DNA from: Cytophagales bacterium WSM2-2
Lineage (GTDB): Bacteria > Bacteroidota > Bacteroidia > Cytophagales > Cyclobacteriaceae
Direction of reading: 5' to 3'
DNA length: 64,000 nucleotides
Assembly (NCBI GenBank): GCA_015472025.1
Contig: BNHL01000001.1
Location: forward strand, 4,886,001-4,950,000
Shown: piece after piece, positions 8,938 to 15,999 of the stretch
Numbering within the stretch: the first letter of the stretch is position 1
Layout: the number at the start of each line of letters is the position of its first letter
The notes under the pieces: generated by a model
The model's database searches: none
What the model was told of the DNA's origin: nothing
What the model saw: only the letters and a program-made list of their open reading frames with translations
Translations under genes and position numbers: made by a program

Positions 8938-10452
8938 TTAGAACGGAGTTTCTTCGTCACCAGGGAACGGAGGCGGTTCATTGCGTTGATTCATCCTGCT
9001 TTGAATGTTACTCATCGGAGTAAAGCCATCCGGTGCATCGTAATCCGCAAACTTGGTGAACTTGCCAATAAACTTGAGACGCACATTTTCGAGAGAGCCG
9101 TTCCGGTGCTTAGCGATAATCACTTCTGCAACCCCTTGAGATGGAGTACCGTCTTCGTATTCGGTGATCTTATAATATTCCGGACGATAGAGGAACATAA
9201 CAATATCAGCATCTTGTTCAATAGAACCCGATTCACGCAAATCTGAAAGCTGAGGGCGCTTATCACCACCTCTAGTTTCCACTCCCCGACTTAACTGCGA
9301 AAGAGCGATCACTGGTACATTCAATTCTTTGGCAATTCCTTTCAGTGCCCTGGAGATCGAAGCGATTTCCTGTTCGCGGTTTCCGCCGGACTCTCCTTTC
9401 ATCAATTGCAGGTAGTCAATTACAATCAATTGAATATTGTGCTCTGCTTTCAGCCTCCGGCACTTAGCACGAAGCTCAAGGATAGAAAGCGCAGGGGTGT
9501 CGTCAATAAAAATCGGAGCAGATGACAACCGGTTGGTTTTGTGTACTAACTGTTGCCATTCAAATTCCGCCAGGTTTCCTTTCTTGATTTTCTCCGATTC
9601 CAATTCAGCTTCCGCTGAGATCAAACGATTCACCAGCTGAAGCGAAGCCATCTCCAACGAGAAAATCGCAACTGCGTGGTTGAAATCAACGGCCGCATTG
9701 CGAAGTGCTGAAACAATAAAAGCAGTCTTACCCATACCGGGGCGGGCCGCAATAATAACAAGGTCCGAACGCTGCCAGCCTGAAGTGACCCGGTCAAGTC
9801 GTGAAAAACCACTAGGAATCCCGGTAAGTCCATCCTTATGATTCTTCTTTTCCTGCAATTCCTGGATGGCGCGATACATCAACGACTTCATGTTGTCGTA
9901 ATTCTTGCGCAGGTTAGAATCCGAGATTTGAAAAATCGATTGCTCCGTTTTGTCAAGCAGGTCAAATACATCCGTGGTATCTTCGTAAGCATCGTGATGT
10001 ATTTGCGAAGCGATCTGGATCAAGTCACGCTTGATAGCCATCTCGATGATAATCCTGGCGTGATACTCGATGTTGGCTGCCGAACTTACTTTGGAAGTCA
10101 GTTCAGCAATATAAAAAGCACCGCCGGCAACTTCCAGTTTTCCGTTTTTACGAAGCTGTGCAACCACGGTACGCATATCGACCGGCTCGGACGACTTGAA
10201 AAGATCGATGATGGCTTGAAATATTTCCCTGTTCTGGTCAGAATAGAAGTGTTCAGGGCGTAAAAATTCAACAACCGCTGTGAGTGCGTTCTTTTCGAGC
10301 ATGAGTGCACCGAGAATGGCTTCCTCCAGATCAAGCGCCTGAGGCGGCAACTTTCCCAAACTCTCGGAGATGTCTCTCGCGAGGGTTCGTGGTTTGTTAC
10401 CTGCTCCGCTGATTGCGGAACTAAGCCTCACTGGCGTTGATCTTTGCTCCAT
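8938..10452 (-). CDS. dnaB: replicative DNA helicase DnaB
   Basis: 504 residues, normal length. The N-terminal DnaB domain (about 38-140) starts with PPQALDLEEAILGALML. The RecA-like helicase domain has Walker A ARPGMGKT (236-243), Walker B IQLIVIDYLQLM (about 341-352), and the C-terminal motif LSDLRESGSIEQDADIVMFLYRP. It is the hexameric 5'-3' helicase that opens the replication fork. The C-terminal tail is rich in Arg, Asn and Pro and ends PFPGDEETPF. A possible -7 box lies 43 bases before the start. No intein is present. Confidence 0.98.
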   Translation of the reverse strand: MEQRSTPVRLSSAISGAGNKPRTLARDISESLGKLPPQALDLEEAILGALMLEKNALTAVVEFLRPEHFYSDQNREIFQAIIDLFKSSEPVDMRTVVAQLRKNGKLEVAGGAFYIAELTSKVSSAANIEYHARIIIEMAIKRDLIQIASQIHHDAYEDTTDVFDLLDKTEQSIFQISDSNLRKNYDNMKSLMYRAIQELQEKKNHKDGLTGIPSGFSRLDRVTSGWQRSDLVIIAARPGMGKTAFIVSALRNAAVDFNHAVAIFSLEMASLQLVNRLISAEAELESEKIKKGNLAEFEWQQLVHKTNRLSSAPIFIDDTPALSILELRAKCRRLKAEHNIQLIVIDYLQLMKGESGGNREQEIASISRALKGIAKELNVPVIALSQLSRGVETRGGDKRPQLSDLRESGSIEQDADIVMFLYRPEYYKITEYEDGTPSQGVAEVIIAKHRNGSLENVRLKFIGKFTKFADYDAPDGFTPMSNIQSRMNQRNEPPPFPGDEETPF

Positions 10453-10494
10453 ACTTCGTGGTTGTTGTACGAGTTGCGTTTTTTAAAAGGGAGA

Positions 10495-10502
10495 CAAACG
10501 TA
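10495..10502 (-). promoter_or_regulatory. possible -7 box of dnaB
   Basis: TACGTTTG on the minus strand fits TAnnTTTG and lies 42 bases before the dnaB ATG. A convincing -33 TTTG at the right spacing was not found, so this is only a candidate. Confidence 0.35.
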
Positions 10503-10652
10503 CTCGCATCATCGAAAATCCTATCCCCAACTCTTGCAACTTGTACACATTCAATAAACACAAATCTTTGTTGATAAATTGCAAGAATTAAATTTTTAAG
10601 ATTCAAAAAATCAATTTTCAAACTTTAGTCAAATTTGATTTACTTTGCCCAA

Positions 10653-11219
10653 ATGCAATCTGCACCTTCAACTGTATATCGTCAAAGTACTGACAAACAA
10701 CGAATAGTTGTAGCTGGTAAAAGTAAAGCAAGAATCGTCGAAATGATTGCATTTGTGCTGAATCAGAGCAAGAGAAAGATTGATGTATCTGCCTCATTCT
10801 CAGAGAAGATTTCAGATGCAGCCACGATCCTGATTGAAGGGAATGGGGACCTTAAATCTTTGGTTGAATACCATCATCATATTCTAATAGTCAGTGACTT
10901 ACCCGTGTCCGAGAAAGACATCTATTTGGCTCTGGCCGATGCCACTCCGAAAAGTGGTGGCATTTTCTACGATGATACAAGTGATTTGGCAAAATCCATA
11001 GCCAAAAAGGAACGTCCCGATGTTACAGTCTTTCCTTTTACAGTTCCCAAGCATGAAATGCAAAACGGAAAAGCTGTACTGATCATCGACAAAGAAAAAT
11101 TCCCGACACAACTTTCTTCAGAAGATGATTTGAAAAGCTGCAGTGCAGCCAAAGAACTGCTGAGCAAAATTGGCATCACGTCAGCGCAGTTCTACAATTC
11201 CATCGCTACATTTCAATAA
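10653..11219 (+). CDS. Mur-ligase-like (Mpl-type) protein with destroyed P-loop
   Basis: 188 residues from ATG 10653; a TTG at 10635 is an alternative. Read side by side with what I know of UDP-N-acetylmuramate:peptide ligases (Mpl), the order of motifs is kept: QRIVVAGKSKARIVEMIAFVL (about 16-36) stands where Mpl has the ATP loop GTHGKTT followed by a helix; ILIEGNGDLKSLVEYHHHILIVSDL resembles the IEGDEY-to-ISGIAWDH section; and VFPFTVPKHEMQNGKAVLII followed by CSAAKELLSKIGITSAQFYNSI resembles the late part of the central domain. The glycine-lysine loop, the IEGDEY acid and the AWDH segment are lost, and the C-terminal domain is absent. It cannot be an active ligase. Homology is inferred from memory, not computed. 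It lies 22 bases before the exonuclease gene. Confidence 0.6.
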   Translation: MQSAPSTVYRQSTDKQRIVVAGKSKARIVEMIAFVLNQSKRKIDVSASFSEKISDAATILIEGNGDLKSLVEYHHHILIVSDLPVSEKDIYLALADATPKSGGIFYDDTSDLAKSIAKKERPDVTVFPFTVPKHEMQNGKAVLIIDKEKFPTQLSSEDDLKSCSAAKELLSKIGITSAQFYNSIATFQ

Positions 11220-11241
11220 TTTCTTTCCTTACCTGTACTAA

Positions 11242-12045
11242 ATGAAGTTAAGTCTTAAAATACCACTGTGCTTTTTTGACCTTGAAGCTACCGGAGTAAA
11301 TGTCGCGCACGACAGGATTGTCGAAATCGCGGTGATTAAAGTCATGCCTAACGGGGAAATTCTGCGGAAGACCAATTTGCTTAACCCAACCATTCCGATT
11401 CCTGCAGAGTCAACCGCCATCCATGGGATCAACAACGAAGACGTGAAGGACAAACCAACGTTCAAGGAAGTAGCACGGGAGTATGCGCGTTTTTTTGAAG
11501 GAGCTGACCTTGCCGGTTTTAATATTCTAAAATTTGATGTTCCTATGCTTGTGGAGGAGTTCCTTCGCGCTGATGTGGATTTTGATTATCACCGCAAGAA
11601 GATCATCGATTCCCAGAAAATCTATCATTTCATGGAGAAGCGTACGCTGTCTGCAGCTTACAAATTCTACTGCCAAAAGCAAATGGACAACGCGCACTCA
11701 GCCGAGTCTGACACCCAGGCTTCGATGGAAGTATTGATGTCGCAAATCGAAAGGTATGAAGGGCAGGAAGTATTTGATGGCCTCGAACGTAAAGTGGGCG
11801 TTATCAAAAATGACATGGAGACGCTGGCCAAACTAGTCGGTGATGACATGATCGACCTGGCAGGCAGGATGATCCGCAATCCGAAAGGAGCTGTGATCTT
11901 CAATTTTGGAAAACACAAGGGCAAAGTAGTTGATAGCGTCTTCAAAGAAGAACCTGCCTACTACGACTGGATGATGAATGGTGACTTCCCACTTGATACA
12001 AAAAGGAAGCTCACCGAAATAAAGCTGGCAGGTCTTAAAAAATAA
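11242..12045 (+). CDS. DnaQ-like 3'-5' exonuclease with C-terminal ExoX-like domain
   Basis: 267 residues. The DEDDh exonuclease domain (1-165) has Exo I FFDLEATG (about 11-18), Exo II FNILKFDVPML (about 93-103) and Exo III HSAESDTQAS (about 152-161), with all acidic residues and the histidine intact. The C-terminal part (215-267) reads AVIFNFGKHKGKVVDSV followed by AYYDWMMNGDFP, a small module found behind exonuclease domains of this kind. Likely a DNA repair or proofreading-like exonuclease acting in the cytoplasm. It probably shares a transcript with the preceding Mur-like gene. The terminator of the minus-strand RNA overlaps its 3' end. Confidence 0.9.
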   Translation: MKLSLKIPLCFFDLEATGVNVAHDRIVEIAVIKVMPNGEILRKTNLLNPTIPIPAESTAIHGINNEDVKDKPTFKEVAREYARFFEGADLAGFNILKFDVPMLVEEFLRADVDFDYHRKKIIDSQKIYHFMEKRTLSAAYKFYCQKQMDNAHSAESDTQASMEVLMSQIERYEGQEVFDGLERKVGVIKNDMETLAKLVGDDMIDLAGRMIRNPKGAVIFNFGKHKGKVVDSVFKEEPAYYDWMMNGDFPLDTKRKLTEIKLAGLKK

Positions 12046-12068
12046 AACCCACCGAATTTGGTAGGTGG
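12036..12068 (-). terminator. terminator of the minus-strand small RNA
   Basis: On the minus strand, CCACC (12068-12064), a 10-base loop and GGTGG (12053-12049) are followed by GTTTTATTTTTT. The stem is short but the T tract is clear. Read on the plus strand there is no T run of comparable strength, which favours minus-strand transcription. Confidence 0.5.
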
Positions 12069-12252
12069 TTTCTGAACCCTCTTAAGACAAGCTTTGGGTT
12101 GCTTTCTTCCGCAATCTTCCACTGTTATCCTGCTTTTAGGGCGAGGTCACGCCCGAAGGTGTGATTGAGGCCTGATTTTGTAAGTCAGCTTAGACCCGGT
12201 ATTGTTTTTACTGTTAGGTTCAGCAAACGTGTCCCAAACCCGATGGGAATTA
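12046..12252 (-). ncRNA. candidate structured small RNA, about 205 nt (6S-type possible)
   Basis: This stretch has no open frame but shows a promoter at one end and a T-rich terminator at the other, both for the minus strand. Inside are a long-range pairing CTGAACC (12223-12217) with GGTTCAG (12078-12072), hairpins GGGCG/CGCCC (12139-12154) and CTGA/TCAG (12172-12188), and a TTGC/GCAA stem in the second half. A long closed rod with an unpaired middle would fit a 6S-type regulator of RNA polymerase, which Bacteroidetes do have. I cannot recall that consensus well enough to confirm it. One internal hairpin (12147-12164) pairs slightly better in the plus orientation, so strand is not certain. 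Confidence 0.5.
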
Positions 12253-12257
12253 CATCA

Positions 12258-12291
12258 CAAAGATATGGATTATAACTTTTAGTTTTTCAAA
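12258..12291 (-). promoter_or_regulatory. promoter of the minus-strand small RNA
   Basis: TTTG (12291-12288) and TATCTTTG (12265-12258) on the minus strand are separated by 22 bases, close to the spacing of Bacteroidetes primary-sigma promoters (TTTG, about 19-23 bases, TAnnTTTG). Transcription would start near 12252. Confidence 0.55.
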
Positions 12292-12299
12292 TATCTTTG
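12292..12299 (+). promoter_or_regulatory. -7 box of the serC-like gene
   Basis: TATCTTTG on the plus strand lies 44 bases before the ATG of the aminotransferase gene. It abuts the -33 element of the minus-strand promoter, so the two form a compact back-to-back promoter pair. The matching -33 TTTG is not evident. Confidence 0.45.
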
Positions 12300-12343
12300 A
12301 TCAAATCTTGTTTGCCCATTTGTGCCTCCATAGTTTTGGGCCA

Positions 12344-13423
12344 ATGAAATCTGCCATCAATTTTGCCCCCGGGCCTTCTCAACTTTACTTCACGGTGCCC
12401 GACCATGCCCGTGTTGCATTTCGCGATGGCATTACATCACTAGGTCATCGGACCAAAGAGTTTGAGAAAATCTTTCAATCCACTACCGAAGGTTTAAAAA
12501 CACTGCTCAATATTCCGCCCGGCTTCCATATTTTCTTCGCGTCATCGGCCACAGAAATCTGGGAGCGGTCCATTCAAAACCTGGTGGAAGAGAAATCTTA
12601 CCATTTGGTGAATGGTGCCTTTTCTAATCGCTTCTTTGAGATCGGAAAACTCCTGGGGAAGAATTCAGTAAAAACGGAAGTATCATTCGGCCATGGATTT
12701 GACGACAAATTAGCTATCCCCTCGGATGTGGAGATGATCGGTATCACGCAAAATGAAACCAGCACGGGCGTTTCAGTGTCCACCGATTTCATCAACCAAT
12801 TTCGGGTTACTAATCCTAATGCGTTGATCGTTGTAGATGCAGTTTCCTCTCTTCCCTACCCTGAATTCGACTACACAAAAGTCGACTCAGTTTTCTTTTC
12901 TGTTCAGAAAGGATTCGGTCTGCCGGCAGGGCTGGGTGTATGGATTGTAAACGAAAGATGCATTGCCAAGGCCGAAGATCTAATCGCTAAGGGAAAAGGC
13001 GTGGGCACTTATCATTCGCTTCCATTCTATCTTCAGAACGCCCGGAAACATCAAACTCCTGAGACTCCAAATGTGCTCGGAATTTATCTGCTGTCGAAGG
13101 TGGTTGAAGATTTTCTGCGCAAAGGAGTTCAAACCCTCAAAAGAGAAACCGACTATAAGGCCGCCATCTTATATCAGGCGTTGGGCAAACATCAATGGCT
13201 TGCTCCATTTGTAAAAAATAAGAAAGATCAATCACAAACGGTTATCGTTATGCAATGCGGTGACAAGACCGAGCGAGTCAATGAATACCTGAAGCTCGTT
13301 GGAATTCATGCAGGTGAAGGCTATGGTGTATTGAAAAAAATGCAGCTTCGTTTCGCCAATTTCCCGGCACACTCTAAAGAGCAATTTGAATTACTGGTTG
13401 ATTCGTTAGAAAAATTCAGCTGA
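12344..13423 (+). CDS. serC: phosphoserine aminotransferase-like class V aminotransferase
   Basis: 359 residues from ATG 12344 (a TTG at 12308 is upstream in frame but adds non-conserved residues). The N-terminus INFAPGPSQLYF is typical of phosphoserine aminotransferase. The PLP-pyridine aspartate is in LIVVDAVSSLPY (D165), and the Schiff-base lysine is K189 in FSVQKGFGLPAGLG. The protein would convert 3-phosphohydroxypyruvate to phosphoserine with glutamate as donor, and may also serve pyridoxine synthesis. This shorter, divergent type is found in Bacteroidetes. Its neighbour serA is not present here, so specificity is inferred from sequence alone. Confidence 0.8.
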   Translation: MKSAINFAPGPSQLYFTVPDHARVAFRDGITSLGHRTKEFEKIFQSTTEGLKTLLNIPPGFHIFFASSATEIWERSIQNLVEEKSYHLVNGAFSNRFFEIGKLLGKNSVKTEVSFGHGFDDKLAIPSDVEMIGITQNETSTGVSVSTDFINQFRVTNPNALIVVDAVSSLPYPEFDYTKVDSVFFSVQKGFGLPAGLGVWIVNERCIAKAEDLIAKGKGVGTYHSLPFYLQNARKHQTPETPNVLGIYLLSKVVEDFLRKGVQTLKRETDYKAAILYQALGKHQWLAPFVKNKKDQSQTVIVMQCGDKTERVNEYLKLVGIHAGEGYGVLKKMQLRFANFPAHSKEQFELLVDSLEKFS

Positions 13424-13471
13424 ACAGTTAAACCATCCGCTGTTTATATTATCTAATTTTAGCCAAACTAC

Positions 13472-14020
13472 TTGCTTCTTTTGGAAGACCACGAGCTTCT
13501 TCAGAAAATCCGGAACCCCGAATCCCGAAACTATGGTTTCAATATGCTGGTGCGAACGTATCAGCAACGGGTATACTGGCTGGCTCGAAAGATGGTAATC
13601 GACCACGATGACGCCAACGATCTCACGCAAGAAATCTTTATCAAGGTTCACAAATCGATCGATAGTTTCCGAGGAGACTCCCAGTTATTCACATGGATTT
13701 ATCGCATCGCTACCAATGAATGTCTCTCCTATTTGAGCAAGAAAAAGAAGCGCTTCTTTTTACCTATTGAAGATGTTGGGCAGCAACTGGTTTCGAAGTT
13801 AGATACCTCTCCTCACATTACCGGTGACGATATTCAGAAGAAGCTCCAAAAAGCCCTGCTCACACTACCCGACAAACAACGCCTGGTCTTTAACCTTAAG
13901 TACTTTGAAGAAATGCCCTACGAGGAGATGGCTGAAGTAACCAAGACCAGCGTGGGAGCCCTGAAAGCAAGCTTCCATCATGCTGTAAAAAAGATAGAAG
14001 AATTCCTTGCCGGAGATTAA
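13472..14020 (+). CDS. ECF-type RNA polymerase sigma factor
   Basis: 182 residues. Region 2 includes ARKMVIDHDDANDLTQEIFIKVHKSI and FRGDSQLFTWIYRIATNECLSYL (about 38-90). Region 4 is LLTLPDKQRLVFNLKYFEEMPYEEMAEVTKTSVGALKASFHHAVKKI (about 128-175), with its helix-turn-helix. The start is taken as TTG 13472 because no in-frame ATG precedes region 2 other than one inside it. The next gene, 35 bases downstream, encodes a single-pass membrane protein of the kind that partners such sigma factors. Confidence 0.93.
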   Translation: MLLLEDHELLQKIRNPESRNYGFNMLVRTYQQRVYWLARKMVIDHDDANDLTQEIFIKVHKSIDSFRGDSQLFTWIYRIATNECLSYLSKKKKRFFLPIEDVGQQLVSKLDTSPHITGDDIQKKLQKALLTLPDKQRLVFNLKYFEEMPYEEMAEVTKTSVGALKASFHHAVKKIEEFLAGD

Positions 14021-14055
14021 ACTATTTGCCCTATGTTAAATCATAATGAACAGAG

Positions 14056-14460
14056 ATGAAAAAGCTAGAAGACATACCGAAAAAGAGCATTTTTGAGGTT
14101 CCTGATGGGTATTTCGATCAGCTTGCCCTTCAAATCCAATCCAAGACGGAACAACTCAGCCCTGCCAAGCCTGTAAGAACATGGAGCCTGGCGTTGCGCT
14201 ATGTGTTACCTGTGGCCCTTGTAGCAATTGCATTAGTTTTCGTTCTAAAGCCAAAAGCAATAGAGGAAACAGAAGAGTTACTGGCATCTATTCCTTCGGA
14301 GCACCTTGTAGCTTTCCTTCATGAAAGTGATATTTCAGAGCAAGATTTGCTGGAGATGATTCAATTGGATCATAAAGATGTAGACTCATTAAATTTGCAA
14401 TTACATGCAGATTTTTTATTGAAGAATGCTGATGTAAATGAATTGGAAACCGAACTTTAA
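14056..14460 (+). CDS. single-pass membrane protein, putative anti-sigma partner
   Basis: 134 residues. An N-terminal cytoplasmic stretch (MKKLEDIPKKSIFEVPDGYFDQL, of a form seen behind Bacteroidetes sigma factors) is followed by one membrane segment at about 48-64 (LRYVLPVALVAIALVFVL) and an acidic C-terminal part with VAFLHESDISEQDLLEMI. No zinc-binding anti-sigma signature (HxxxCxxC) is visible. Its position directly behind the sigma gene suggests an anti-sigma role, but this is inferred from context. Its stop lies 4 bases before the start of the next gene. Confidence 0.75.
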   Translation: MKKLEDIPKKSIFEVPDGYFDQLALQIQSKTEQLSPAKPVRTWSLALRYVLPVALVAIALVFVLKPKAIEETEELLASIPSEHLVAFLHESDISEQDLLEMIQLDHKDVDSLNLQLHADFLLKNADVNELETEL

Positions 14461-14464
14461 CACT

Positions 14465-14986
14465 ATGAAGAGATTTTCCTATATATTATTTTTCTTCCTC
14501 TGTGTTTGCATGGCCGGTCAGACACAAGACATTGACGATCCTCAACCTCCGGATCAGGATGTAACGGTGAAGGAGAAGATCAAAGCCGCCCGAGTAGGGT
14601 TGATCACTAATCGCCTGAACCTAACTCCGGAGCAAGCCCAAAAATTCTGGCCTTTATACAACGAATTTGTACAGAAGCGCACAGATTTGATGAAGCCGTA
14701 CAAAGATGCTGAGCGGAACATCAATCCCAATAAGCCCGATCCAACTCAGCAGCAGGCGTTAATTGACCTGGGTTTAAAAATAAAGCAAGACGAACTTGGC
14801 CTTGAGCGTCAATATGCCGACAAGATGCGGGGTGTGATTACTCCTCAGCAAATGTTAAATTTGCGGCAGGCAGAGCGCGATTTCCGCAACATCATTATCA
14901 ACATGTTGAATAACCGAAGGTTACAGCAACAACGGAAGGAGAACTTCCGCGACAGGAATATGAAGTTGCGCGAACGGAAGAAATAA
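14465..14986 (+). CDS. periplasmic LTXXQ/Spy-CpxP-like protein
   Basis: 173 residues from ATG 14465; an earlier ATG at 14438 lies within the preceding gene and would bury the signal peptide. A cleavable signal (FSYILFFFLCVCMAGQTQ) is followed by a mostly helical, charged protein. It holds RLNLTPEQAQKFWPLYNEF, which matches the LTxxQ-type motif of the Spy/CpxP group of periplasmic helical chaperones and metal-stress sensors. The tail from 150 on is Arg/Asn/Gln rich. It follows the sigma and putative anti-sigma genes and likely belongs to their regulon. Confidence 0.8.
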   Translation: MKRFSYILFFFLCVCMAGQTQDIDDPQPPDQDVTVKEKIKAARVGLITNRLNLTPEQAQKFWPLYNEFVQKRTDLMKPYKDAERNINPNKPDPTQQQALIDLGLKIKQDELGLERQYADKMRGVITPQQMLNLRQAERDFRNIIINMLNNRRLQQQRKENFRDRNMKLRERKK

Positions 14987-15007
14987 ACCTCTCTGCCGGT
15001 CTATTGA

Positions 15008-15979
15008 TTGGCACGTAAAATCATCGTATTCCTTTGTGGTGTATTGTGGGTAGTGCCACTTTTGGGTCAATCTCCTGACAGTCTAAAAAACGATGCTTTG
15101 CAGGACTCTACGCTGAGTTCCTTATCCATTTTTCAATTGATTGATAGTCTCATGCTGATGCCCCATGCGTTTGAGGCAGGCTCAAGCTTTGCAGTCCGGA
15201 TGGGTTACAACAGCAACATACTGGCGGCTAGTAGAACACTGGGCTTCAACCAATTTGGATTGTCTCCAGGTATCTCCTATTTCCATAAGTCAGGTTTGTA
15301 CCTCGATGCCACTGCTTACTGGAGCCAGGAATATTCCCCCAGTCTTTACCTTACAATTCCATCCGTTGGCTATCTGAAATCGATAAAGAAATGGACACTC
15401 AATTTGGAATATAGCAGATACATTTATTCATTCTCGGACTCTACTTATAATCCTCCTTACACCAACGCACTTGGGCTCACCAATTTTCTTGAAGTCAAGC
15501 CATTTTTACTGCGGCTGGATTATGCCTTCTATTTTGGTGAGAAAGCAGCTCATCGAATCATGCCTACGGTGATGCTCAATCTGGAAAAGAAAAACTGGCA
15601 TGGCATCCGCCGGATTTTACTGTACCCTTCGTTTACGACCATGCTTGGAAATGACTCCTGGCAGATTCAGGAATACGTGCCCTTCTCTACGATACCGTCT
15701 GAAATACTCTTCCGCATTCGTCACAATCTACCTCTGTATTACTTAAAGACAGATAACTACAGCAAGTTCGGGGTACTCAATTACTCACTGTCACTGCCAC
15801 TAAGTATATCTGTAAAAAACTGGACCTTTTTAATGAGCTACACTTACAATTTTCAACAACCACTGCCTGATGATCCATACAATCAGGTGAACAACGGATA
15901 CCTTTCCTTTAGTATCACAAAATATTTCAATTTCAAGTCACATTCTGTGTTGACTGATCTGATGAAAATGAGTAAATAG
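15008..15979 (+). CDS. outer-membrane beta-barrel-like protein
   Basis: 323 residues starting at TTG 15008 (ARKIIVFLCGVLWVVPLLGQ is a good signal peptide). From about 55 on the sequence alternates hydrophobic and polar residues, with many Tyr, Ser and aromatic strand ends such as YSRYIYSFSDS and FLMSYTYNFQQPL. The pattern suggests an outer-membrane barrel of 10-14 strands. No family was recognised. It follows the LTXXQ gene by 21 bases and precedes the M1 peptidase by 20, so all five genes from 13.5 kb may form one transcript. Confidence 0.75.
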   Translation: MARKIIVFLCGVLWVVPLLGQSPDSLKNDALQDSTLSSLSIFQLIDSLMLMPHAFEAGSSFAVRMGYNSNILAASRTLGFNQFGLSPGISYFHKSGLYLDATAYWSQEYSPSLYLTIPSVGYLKSIKKWTLNLEYSRYIYSFSDSTYNPPYTNALGLTNFLEVKPFLLRLDYAFYFGEKAAHRIMPTVMLNLEKKNWHGIRRILLYPSFTTMLGNDSWQIQEYVPFSTIPSEILFRIRHNLPLYYLKTDNYSKFGVLNYSLSLPLSISVKNWTFLMSYTYNFQQPLPDDPYNQVNNGYLSFSITKYFNFKSHSVLTDLMKMSK

Positions 15980-15999
15980 ATTTTTTATTAACCCTAAAT

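Noticed and set aside
8895-8981. N-terminal extension of the small beta-flower protein
   Set aside because: It overlaps the dnaB C-terminus, and the residues do not fit the beta-flower pattern, which starts at the internal ATG.
12085-12110. GGAA-containing hairpin similar to the SRP RNA tip
   Set aside because: On the minus strand TTGC-GGAAGAAA-GCAA lacks the flanking CAGG/AGCA symmetric loop of SRP RNA, so SRP RNA is unlikely.
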